A DNA stretch of 63,296 nt, taken from positions 1 through 63,296 of the forward strand of contig CAYNOS010000010.1 in assembly GCA_964398985.1 (NCBI GenBank), given 5' to 3'. This stretch comes from CAYMRL01 sp964398985. Lineage in GTDB: Bacteria; Deinococcota; Deinococci; Deinococcales; Trueperaceae. Position numbers and translations under genes: made by a program. Below the pieces are notes generated by a model. The model worked only from the letters and a program-made list of their open reading frames with translations. It was not told the DNA's origin and ran no database searches. This document shows positions 33,487-40,485 of the stretch, one piece after another. Positions within the stretch are counted from its first letter, which is position 1, and every line of letters begins with the position of its first letter.

Positions 33487-34455
33487 CTAGCGGTTCGAGA
33501 AGATCTCGTCGAACTTCGCCAGGTCGGCTTCGCGGTTGGCTGCCGCCGCGTCGGGGTCGTACGGGAAGGTCGGCACCTCGGTGGTGGGGGCCAGGCCGGC
33601 AGGGGCGGGCGCGTCGGCGCGCACCGGGCGGCGGAAGTGCTTGGCCGCCACCTCGTAGTTGGCCAGGGTGGTCGCCCAGTCCATGAACACTCTCGCGGCG
33701 TCAGGGTTGGGGCCGCCGGCGATGATGCCCATCGAGTCGAAGCGCAGGCCGGTGCCTTCGCTGGGGTAGATCGCCGCGACCGGCCAGCCGTCGGCGATCA
33801 GCATCGCGATGTTCGACTCGCCGGTGATGCCGATCTCGATCTCACCGCGAGCGACGTTCTCGAACACCAGCTGCGAGGAGGTCACGAAGGTGGTGTTCTT
33901 GACCACGCCCTCGACCAGTTCCCAGTCGTAGAGCTGGAGCATCTGAGCGAGCTGCGCGTAGGCCGAGCCCGACAGCGACGGGTTGGCCATGATGATCTTG
34001 CCCTGGTACTTGGGATCGGCGAGATCCGCCCACGAGGTCGGGCGCTCGCCTTCCGGCAGCAGGTTGGTGTTGACGACGAACGCCTGCAGCGGCTGGGAGT
34101 ACCCGTAGTAGCGGTACTCGGGGTGCACGAAGGCGCGGTCGAAGTCGGCGTCGTTGGCGGTCTGGTAGGGCTCGAAGAGCTGGATGATCGCCTCGAAGCT
34201 TTCGACGCTGGCGCCGAAGAAGATGTCGCCCTGAGGGTTGGCGGCTTCGGCTTCGATGCGGGTGGTGTGCTGGCCGACGCCGGCGGAGACCACGGTGACG
34301 TTGATCTCCGGGTGGACGGCGTTGAAGGCAGCGATCGTGTCCTCGATCAGCTCCGACGAGCCGGCGTTGTAGACGACGAGGTTCTGGGCGGCCACCGCCC
34401 CGAACAGGGATAGCGCCAAGAGCAGGTAGATGAGCGGTCTGATGCGGGTGAACAC
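33487..34455 (-). CDS. ABC transporter substrate-binding protein, Afu/Fbp family
   Basis: 322-aa binding protein with a signal peptide ending FGAVAAQ. The mature start NLVVYNAGSSELIEDTIAAF is typical of the iron/phosphonate/sugar-phosphate (SBP_bac_6/13) families. The tandem tyrosines that hold ferric iron in FbpA are not evident in the corresponding C-terminal region (ITGESNIAMLI). That argues for another ligand such as a phosphorylated compound. GTG 34455 is chosen because AGGAGGT lies 5 nt before it; longer starts would put a basic tract before the signal peptide. Confidence 0.85.
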   Translation of the reverse strand: MFTRIRPLIYLLLALSLFGAVAAQNLVVYNAGSSELIEDTIAAFNAVHPEINVTVVSAGVGQHTTRIEAEAANPQGDIFFGASVESFEAIIQLFEPYQTANDADFDRAFVHPEYRYYGYSQPLQAFVVNTNLLPEGERPTSWADLADPKYQGKIIMANPSLSGSAYAQLAQMLQLYDWELVEGVVKNTTFVTSSQLVFENVARGEIEIGITGESNIAMLIADGWPVAAIYPSEGTGLRFDSMGIIAGGPNPDAARVFMDWATTLANYEVAAKHFRRPVRADAPAPAGLAPTTEVPTFPYDPDAAAANREADLAKFDEIFSNR

Positions 34456-34561
34456 CTGTGACCTCCTGAGGGTGGATCGGCGGCCGGGCCTCATGCTCGG
34501 GCTGCGCCGCGTCCGCAAGGTTTGACGAGCCATTCTACCCGTCAGGGGCGCTACGCGCACT

Positions 34562-35314
34562 TCACAGTCGCTTCACGCGGCCCCTGAACTCAGCCACGTG
34601 TCTGGCGTTGGCTGCGTCGCCACCGGGGCTGTTGGCGCTCTGCCAGATGGGTGGGTCGATGCCGCGCTCGGCCAGCTTGGCGACGGCGCCGATGATCATG
34701 AAGTTGAGCGCCAGGGCGTTGAGGAAGGTGCTCGAGGAGCCGACCTTCTGGGTGACCCCGGGAACCCTGAGCAGCGCGTCGCCCATCGGCACCTTGCAGT
34801 CGATGCAGATGTCGACGAGGTCGGCGAGGTTCAGCCCGCTCGGGTGCCGGCTCGGATGGCCTTGGGGCAGGGCAGCCTGCAGCTCGCGGCTGGTGACGCC
34901 GATGGTCTTGGCGCCCAACTCGCGGGCGACCTGCGCCGCCTCGATGGTGCAGGCGTTGATGCCGTAGGCGTTGACGATCACCAGCAGGTCGCCGGCCCCG
35001 AGCCCGTACTCGTCCAGCACGACCCTCGCGTAGCCGGGCGTGCGCTCGATCATCATGCTGCGCAGGGCGCCGCCGCCGAGCATGACGCCGTCGTCGAGCA
35101 TCGCGTTGACCGCGACCAGGCCGCCGGCGCGGAAGAAGACCTCCTCGGCACCCAACGCCGAGTGCCCGCCGGGGCCGAAGACGTGGAGCAACTTGCCCTC
35201 CGCGATGCTGTCGGCCACGGCGGCGCTGGCTGCGTCCAACGTCTCGCGTTCCTCGTCGAGCAGCTTCGCCATCAGCTTGGTGACGGCGGTGTGGTAGTCG
35301 TCCAGCAGGGTCAT
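34562..35314 (-). CDS. SIS-domain sugar isomerase-like protein (UPF0309 type)
   Basis: 250 aa. The SIS fold is recognised by the phosphosugar-binding segment HVFGPGGHSALGAEEVFFRAG and TIGVTSRELQAALP; GSSSTFLNALALNFM is typical of the UPF0309/YphA group. These bind or isomerise phosphosugars, often in amino-sugar pathways. A 5-bp hairpin (CTCGC/GCGAG) places AGGAG in its loop directly before the ATG. The gene lies 106 nt upstream of the binding-protein gene on the same strand and is divergent from the NagA-like gene. Confidence 0.85.
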   Translation of the reverse strand: MTLLDDYHTAVTKLMAKLLDEERETLDAASAAVADSIAEGKLLHVFGPGGHSALGAEEVFFRAGGLVAVNAMLDDGVMLGGGALRSMMIERTPGYARVVLDEYGLGAGDLLVIVNAYGINACTIEAAQVARELGAKTIGVTSRELQAALPQGHPSRHPSGLNLADLVDICIDCKVPMGDALLRVPGVTQKVGSSSTFLNALALNFMIIGAVAKLAERGIDPPIWQSANSPGGDAANARHVAEFRGRVKRL

Positions 35315-35349
35315 CTCGCCTCCTGCGAGGAGAGTAAGCTGCCTGCGAG

Positions 35350-36420
35350 ATGCTAGGTACGAACTACGACGCTGAAGGGCGCCTGACCTCGCCGGGCTGG
35401 CTCGACATCCAGGTCAACGGGCTGGCCGGTGTCGACTTCAACGAGAGAGGTCTCGGCGTCCAGGACTTCGAGAAGGCCGTGCGCGAGCAGTGGCGCAGCG
35501 GCGTCACGCGCTTCCTGCCGACGGTGATCACCGGCGACGAGGACCACCTGATCGCTTGCCTGAAGGCCATCGACGCGGCGGTCGCCGCCAGTCCCATGGT
35601 GGCTGCCGCGATCCCGGCTATCCATCTCGAGGGGCCCTTCATCTCGCCCGTCGACGGCGCCCGCGGAGCGCATCCGCTGGCGGCGGTGAGGCCGCCCGAC
35701 CTGGCGCTTTTCGAGCGCCTGCAGGCGGCTTCCGGTGGACGCATCAGGTTGGTCACGCTCGCCCCCGAACAGCCCGGCAGCGTCGAGTTCATCCGCGCCG
35801 TCACGGCGCAGGGGGTGCGCGTCGCGATCGGCCACACGCTCGCCGACGGCGGGCAGATCGCGGCAGCGGTGGCCGCCGGCGCCAGCTTGAGCACCCACCT
35901 CGGCAACGGCATTCCCGCCAAGATCGACCGCCACCACAACCAACTGTGGAGCCAACTCGCCGAAGACCGCCTGACGGCCAGCGCGATATTCGACGGGCAC
36001 CACCTGCCGCCCGACCTCATGCGTGTCATCCACAAGGTCAAGGGCGAGGGACGCCTGCTGCTCATCTCCGACGCCGTCGCCCTGGCGGGGCTGGCGCCCG
36101 GCCGCTACACCGCGCCGGTCGGTGGCGAGGTGGAGCTGCACGCCAACGGGCGGCTGACGCTGGTCGGGACCGACTACCTGGCCGGCAGCGCCAGCCTGCT
36201 GCTCACCGGCGTCAACACCGCGCTGGCGGTCCTCGGGCTCGAGCCGCTGGCGGTGTTCGAGATGGTGACCGCCGTCCCCGAGCGCCTGCTCGGGCTGCCC
36301 ACCAGCCGCGACCGGCTGGAGCTGAGCGTCACCGGAGCCGGGTCCGAGCGCCGCGTTCGGATCGCGAAGGTGTGGGTCGACGGAGAGCTGGTTCACGCGA
36401 ACGGAGAGGACCTCAAGTGA
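35350..36420 (+). CDS. nagA: NagA-like N-acetylglucosamine-6-phosphate deacetylase, short N-terminus
   Basis: 356-aa amidohydrolase. Metal and active-site motifs: HLEGPF (Glu), GHTLAD (His), STHLGNGIP (His), DGHHLPPDL (His) and the catalytic Asp in ISDAV. The reaction would release acetate from GlcNAc-6-phosphate or a relative. NagA normally has about 45 residues of beta-sandwich before PGxxDxxVNG; here only 13 precede PGWLDIQVNG and the divergent SIS gene leaves no space for more. The C-terminal sandwich strands are present. TAAGCT 9 nt before the ATG suggests a leaderless transcript. Start of a three-gene operon with larA- and gntK-like genes. Confidence 0.85.
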   Translation: MLGTNYDAEGRLTSPGWLDIQVNGLAGVDFNERGLGVQDFEKAVREQWRSGVTRFLPTVITGDEDHLIACLKAIDAAVAASPMVAAAIPAIHLEGPFISPVDGARGAHPLAAVRPPDLALFERLQAASGGRIRLVTLAPEQPGSVEFIRAVTAQGVRVAIGHTLADGGQIAAAVAAGASLSTHLGNGIPAKIDRHHNQLWSQLAEDRLTASAIFDGHHLPPDLMRVIHKVKGEGRLLLISDAVALAGLAPGRYTAPVGGEVELHANGRLTLVGTDYLAGSASLLLTGVNTALAVLGLEPLAVFEMVTAVPERLLGLPTSRDRLELSVTGAGSERRVRIAKVWVDGELVHANGEDLK

Positions 36421-37688
36421 TCACGGTTTCCGAGACCGCCGCGCCCGGAGGAGTGCTCGAGCGCAGCGTCGTGCGAAACGTGCTGCTGCGCGCCCTCGGC
36501 GGCCGCTTCTCCGGCCGCCGCGTGCTGGTGCTGATACCCGACCACACCCGCACGGTGCCGCTGCCGCTGCTGTTCGAGACGGTGGTGCAGGCGCTCGACG
36601 ACGCCGCCAAGGTCGACTTCATGGTGGCGCTGGGCACCCACCCGCCGTTGAGCGAGGAGCGGCTGCTGAGCCTGGTGGGCATCACGGCCGCGGAGCGCGC
36701 CGGTCGCTACCGCCGCGTCGGGATCTTCAACCACGCCTGGGATCACCCGGAAACGCTGGTGTCGGTCGGCACGTTGCCGCAGAGGCAGGTGCAGGAGATC
36801 GCCGGCGAGCGCTGGCACCCGACGCTCGGCGGCGACGTCGACGTGTCGCTGAACCGCGCGGTGCTCGACTACGACGAGGTGCTGATCCTCGGCCCCACCT
36901 TCCCTCACGAGGTGGTCGGCTTCTCGGGCGGGGGCAAGTACCTGTTCCCCGGCATCAGCGGCGCGGCCATGATCGACGTCACCCACTGGCTCGGCGCGCT
37001 CGCGGGCGTGCGGGGCACCATCGGCATCAAGGACACGCCGGTGCGCGCGATGATCCACGCCGCCGTCGAGCTGGTGCCGCGGCCGATCACGCTGGCGGCG
37101 TTGGTCGTGGAGGGCAGCGAACTCGCCGGCGTGTTCGTCGGCGATCACCTCGGCGCCTGGTCGCAGGCTGCCGACCTCTCGGCCGCGCGGCACATCCACT
37201 GGGTCGACAAGCCGTTCCAGCGGGTACTGTCGTGCGCGCCGCCGATGTACGACGAGCTGTGGACGGCGGGCAAGGCGATGTACAAGCTCGAGCCGGCGCT
37301 GGCCGAGGGCGGCGAGCTGATCATCTACGCGCCTCACCTCAGCGAGGTCAGCTTCGTGCACGGCAAACACATCCGGGAGGTCGGCTACCACCCGCTGCCG
37401 TACTTCCTGAAGCAGTGGCAGCGCTTCGCGCAGCTGCCGCTGGGGGTGCTGGCGCACTCGACCCACGTCAAGGGCGACGGCGACTACGACGCCACCACCG
37501 GCATCGAGACGCCGCGCGCGAACGTGACGTTGGCGACCCGCATTTCCGCAGCCGTGTGCCGCGAGCTGAACCTCGGCTACCGGGATCCCGACTCGATCGA
37601 TCCCGAGGAGTGGGCCGACCGCGAGGACGAGGGGGTGCTGCTGGTTCGCAAGGCCGGCGAGACCCTCTACCGCGTGAGGGAACCCTGA
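36417..37688 (+). CDS. LarA-family (nickel-pincer) 2-hydroxyacid racemase
   Basis: 423-aa LarA/DUF2088 protein. Residues equivalent to the L. plantarum lactate racemase active site are visible with the same spacing: His164 (FPHE), Lys174 (FSGGGKYLFPG) and His190 (DVTHW) match H174, K184 and H200; NHAWDHP carries the counterpart of H108. The Lys would hold the nickel-pincer cofactor. LarA homologues racemise or epimerise various 2-hydroxyacids. No larB/C/E cofactor genes are in the window. The GTG start overlaps the nagA-like stop (GTGA). In this cluster the substrate could be lactate or a sugar acid. Confidence 0.88.
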   Translation: MITVSETAAPGGVLERSVVRNVLLRALGGRFSGRRVLVLIPDHTRTVPLPLLFETVVQALDDAAKVDFMVALGTHPPLSEERLLSLVGITAAERAGRYRRVGIFNHAWDHPETLVSVGTLPQRQVQEIAGERWHPTLGGDVDVSLNRAVLDYDEVLILGPTFPHEVVGFSGGGKYLFPGISGAAMIDVTHWLGALAGVRGTIGIKDTPVRAMIHAAVELVPRPITLAALVVEGSELAGVFVGDHLGAWSQAADLSAARHIHWVDKPFQRVLSCAPPMYDELWTAGKAMYKLEPALAEGGELIIYAPHLSEVSFVHGKHIREVGYHPLPYFLKQWQRFAQLPLGVLAHSTHVKGDGDYDATTGIETPRANVTLATRISAAVCRELNLGYRDPDSIDPEEWADREDEGVLLVRKAGETLYRVREP

Positions 37689-38218
37689 ACTCCAAAGGCA
37701 ACGGCGCGCCGCTGGCGCTGCTGGTGATGGGCGTCTCGGCGTCGGGCAAGTCGGCCGTGGGGCGCGAGGTCGCCAGGCGCATCGGCGCCCGGTTCATCGA
37801 CGCCGACGACCTGCATCCGCCGGCCAACGTCGCGAAGATGCGCGCCGGCACGCCGCTGACCGACGAGGACAGGGCGCCGTGGCTGGCCGCCGTGGGCGCG
37901 GCGATCGCAGCCAGCGTCGCGGAGGGAGTCAACGTGGTGACGGCGTGCAGCGCGCTCAAGCGCGCCTACCGCCGAGTGCTTCTCGAGGCCGCGCCGGGCC
38001 TCCGGTTCGTCTACCTGAACGCCTCGCCGGAGCTCATCGACGAGCGCCTGGCGCGGCGCCGAGGGCACTTCTTCAACCCCGCCCTCGGCGCGTCGCAGTT
38101 CGCCGCGCTCGAGGCGCCCACCCTGGAGGAGCTGCCGGGCCTGATCGAGATCGACGCCTCGCAGCCGTTCCGGTCCAACGTCACGAGCGTCCTCGAGCAG
38201 CTGGTTGCGGGCTCCTAG
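37685..38218 (+). CDS. Gluconokinase-like small-molecule kinase
   Basis: About 177 aa. P-loop GVSASGKS follows the first beta strand LALLVMGVS; DADDLHPPANVAKM, TPLTDEDRAPWL and TACSALKRAYR are gluconokinase (GntK) signatures. Phosphorylates gluconate or a similar sugar acid with ATP. No ATG, GTG or TTG precedes the first beta strand in frame nearby. CTG 37685, overlapping the larA-like stop (CTGA), is the best start; GTG 37724 would remove strand 1. Third gene of the nagA-larA-gntK set. Confidence 0.87.
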   Translation: MNSKGNGAPLALLVMGVSASGKSAVGREVARRIGARFIDADDLHPPANVAKMRAGTPLTDEDRAPWLAAVGAAIAASVAEGVNVVTACSALKRAYRRVLLEAAPGLRFVYLNASPELIDERLARRRGHFFNPALGASQFAALEAPTLEELPGLIEIDASQPFRSNVTSVLEQLVAGS

Positions 38219-38227
38219 CCCCGAGCC

Positions 38228-38521
38228 CTACTTCTTGCCGCCGACCTTGTCCTTCAGGCTCTTGCCGGCCTTGAACGCCGGGTACTTGCTGGCGGGGATC
38301 TTGATCTTCTCGGTGGTGCCGGGCTTCACGCCGGTGCGCGCCTTGCGCTTGCGGACCTCGAACGTGCCGAAGCCCGTGAGGGTGACCTTGGAGCCCTTGG
38401 CGATGGTCGAGGACATCGCTGCCAGCAGGGCGTCCATCGTGTCCTTGACCGCCTTCTTGGAATGCTTGGTGTCGGACGCGACCATGTCGACAAGGTCGGC
38501 CTTACTCACGGTCTTGGCCAT
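38228..38521 (-). CDS. hup: HU-family DNA-binding protein
   Basis: 97-aa histone-like protein. Residues 4-50 give the helical dimerisation part (SKADLVDMVAS), GFGTFEVRKRKARTG marks the start of the DNA-binding arm and ends with IKIPASKYPAFKAGKSLKD. A lysine-rich C-terminal tail follows. The short N-terminus is correct: the reading frame upstream is not coding. SD GGAG is placed 5-8 nt before the ATG. Confidence 0.97.
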   Translation of the reverse strand: MAKTVSKADLVDMVASDTKHSKKAVKDTMDALLAAMSSTIAKGSKVTLTGFGTFEVRKRKARTGVKPGTTEKIKIPASKYPAFKAGKSLKDKVGGKK

Positions 38522-38612
38522 GATGAGCTCCTTTCGGTTTGCACGAGTATAGGGCAGCGATAGGGCTGAGAGTCCCTGGGAGCCGCGAGGACCGGCACCT
38601 AGGCTAAGGTCG

Positions 38613-40475
38613 ATGAGCGGCGAGCTGATCATGGTGCTGGTCGTGTTGCTGGGAGCGCTCGCCCTGTTCGTGTCGGATCGGGTGCCGCTCGATCTGGTGG
38701 CGTTGCTGGTCGTGATCGCGTTGCCGCTGACCGGCGTGCTGACACCGCAGCAGGCGCTGGCCGGCTTCTCCGACCCGCTGGTGGTGATGGTCGCCGGGCT
38801 GTTCGTGGTCTCCGGCGCGCTCGTCGAGACCGGTCTGGCCGGCTCCATCGGCAACTGGATCGCGCGCGTGGCCGGCAACGGCGAGGCCCGGCTGATCGCC
38901 GTGCTGATGCTCGCGACGGCGGGCCTGTCGGCGTTCATGAGCACGACCGGCACCGTCGCGATCATGCTCCCGATAGCGGTGCGGTTGGCCTGGCGGAGGC
39001 GTCTCAGCCCCAGTCTGCTGCTGATACCGGTGGCGTTCGCCGCGCTGCTCGGCGGCACCCTGACCTTGATCGCCACCCCTCCGAACCTCGTCGCCTCCCA
39101 GACCCTGGTCAACGCCGGCCATGCGCCGCTGGGCTTCTTCGCGATGGCGCCGATCGGCGTGGTGCTGATCGTCGTGGCGGTCGTCTTGACCGTCACGCTC
39201 GGCCGCAGGCTGCTGCCGGCTCGGGCGCCCAACGCTCCAGCCGCCCACGAGTCCGGTCCGCAGGCGCTGGAGCGCGTCGCGGAGCGCTTCGGCCTCAGCG
39301 AGCAGCTGTGGCGGATGAAGATCTCGCGAGGCTCGCGACTGGTCGGCGAGACCCTCGGCGAGCTGCGTTGGCCCGAGCACTTCGGTGTCCGCGTGGTCGC
39401 CATCGACACCGATCCGGACGAGATCAGGTCCGGGCACCGCTCGCGTCGGCACCTCGGCATCTCGAAGCGCATCGGCCCCTTCACGCTGCTCGACGGCGGC
39501 GACAGGATGCTGGTGCAAGGCACGCGCGCTCAGGTCGACTCCTTGGCCGCCGCATGCGACCTCGCGTCGGAGCAGGTGCGGCCCGAAGACGGCAAGGTGG
39601 TGCCGTCGAACCTGGTGTTCGCGGAGCTGCTGGTGACGCCGCGTTCGGAGTGGATCGGCAAGACGCTGGCGGAGCTGCGCTTCCGCGACCGCTATCGGCT
39701 GGTGGTGCTCGGGATCCAGCGCGGCGATGATCGCCTGGTCGGCGACCTGGCCCATCAACGCCTGCGCTTCGGCGACGTGCTGCTGGTGCGCGGGATGCCG
39801 CCAGCCATCGACCTGATGAGGCGCGAACGGGACGACGCGGCCATGCTCAGCGAGGCGGTCGACGGCGACCTTCCGGCCCCGCGCGCGCAGCGCGCGCCCG
39901 TCGCCGCCGTGATCCTGATCGCGATGTTGGCTGCCATGGCCTTCGAGTGGCTGCCGTTGGCGATCGCCGTGCTGCTGGCGGTGGTGGCGCTGGTGGCGAG
40001 CGGCTCGCTGAGCGTGGGAGCTGCCTACCGCAGCGTGCGTTGGCCGGCGGTGATCCTACTGGCCGGCATGCTGCCGCTCGCCACCGCGCTGTCCGAGACA
40101 GGCGCGGTCGAGATGGCGGCCGGGGCTTTGACCGAGTGGCTGGGGCCGGCCGGCCCGCGCGTCATGCTGGCGGGCGTCTACCTGTTGACTGTGATCGTCA
40201 CGCAGTTCCTCAGCAACACCACCTCGGCCGTGCTGGTCGCGCCGATCGCGCTGCAGGCTGCCACCGCGCTCGGCTACGCGCCGGCGGGGATGCTGGTGGC
40301 CGTGGCGCTGGGCGCTTCGTGCTCGTTCATCAACCCGGTCGCCACCCCGGTCACCACGCTGGTGCTGGGGCCGGGGCACTACCGCTTCTCCGACGTGGCC
40401 CGCGCGGGGCTGCCGCTGCAGGTCCTGGTGACCATCGTCGTGCTGGTGATGGTGCCGTGGCTGTTCCCGCTATGA
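38613..40475 (+). CDS. SLC13/DASS-family permease with two TrkA-C domains
   Basis: 620-aa membrane protein. Two hydrophobic blocks (about 1-200 and 430-620) flank a central cytosolic part with two TrkA-C (RCK_C) domains, about 225-325 and 330-410. ALLGGTLTLIATPPNLVAS and, in the second block, FLSNTTSAVLVAPIAL with FINPVATPVTTLVLGPG are the symporter motifs. The family imports sulfate, dicarboxylates or other anions. The RCK-C domains probably sense a ligand. TAGGCT lies 7 nt before the ATG. Confidence 0.9.
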   Translation: MSGELIMVLVVLLGALALFVSDRVPLDLVALLVVIALPLTGVLTPQQALAGFSDPLVVMVAGLFVVSGALVETGLAGSIGNWIARVAGNGEARLIAVLMLATAGLSAFMSTTGTVAIMLPIAVRLAWRRRLSPSLLLIPVAFAALLGGTLTLIATPPNLVASQTLVNAGHAPLGFFAMAPIGVVLIVVAVVLTVTLGRRLLPARAPNAPAAHESGPQALERVAERFGLSEQLWRMKISRGSRLVGETLGELRWPEHFGVRVVAIDTDPDEIRSGHRSRRHLGISKRIGPFTLLDGGDRMLVQGTRAQVDSLAAACDLASEQVRPEDGKVVPSNLVFAELLVTPRSEWIGKTLAELRFRDRYRLVVLGIQRGDDRLVGDLAHQRLRFGDVLLVRGMPPAIDLMRRERDDAAMLSEAVDGDLPAPRAQRAPVAAVILIAMLAAMAFEWLPLAIAVLLAVVALVASGSLSVGAAYRSVRWPAVILLAGMLPLATALSETGAVEMAAGALTEWLGPAGPRVMLAGVYLLTVIVTQFLSNTTSAVLVAPIALQAATALGYAPAGMLVAVALGASCSFINPVATPVTTLVLGPGHYRFSDVARAGLPLQVLVTIVVLVMVPWLFPL

Positions 40476-40485
40476 CGCGCACGAG

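Noticed and set aside
29586..34455. Annotating this as an iron(III) transporter
   Set aside because: The fold is shared with sugar-phosphate and phosphonate systems, the binding protein shows no iron tyrosine pair and the neighbours handle sugars.
34562..35314. SIS protein as MurQ etherase
   Set aside because: The characteristic MurQ segments are absent; it fits the UPF0309 group better. MurNAc breakdown is kept only as a hypothesis.
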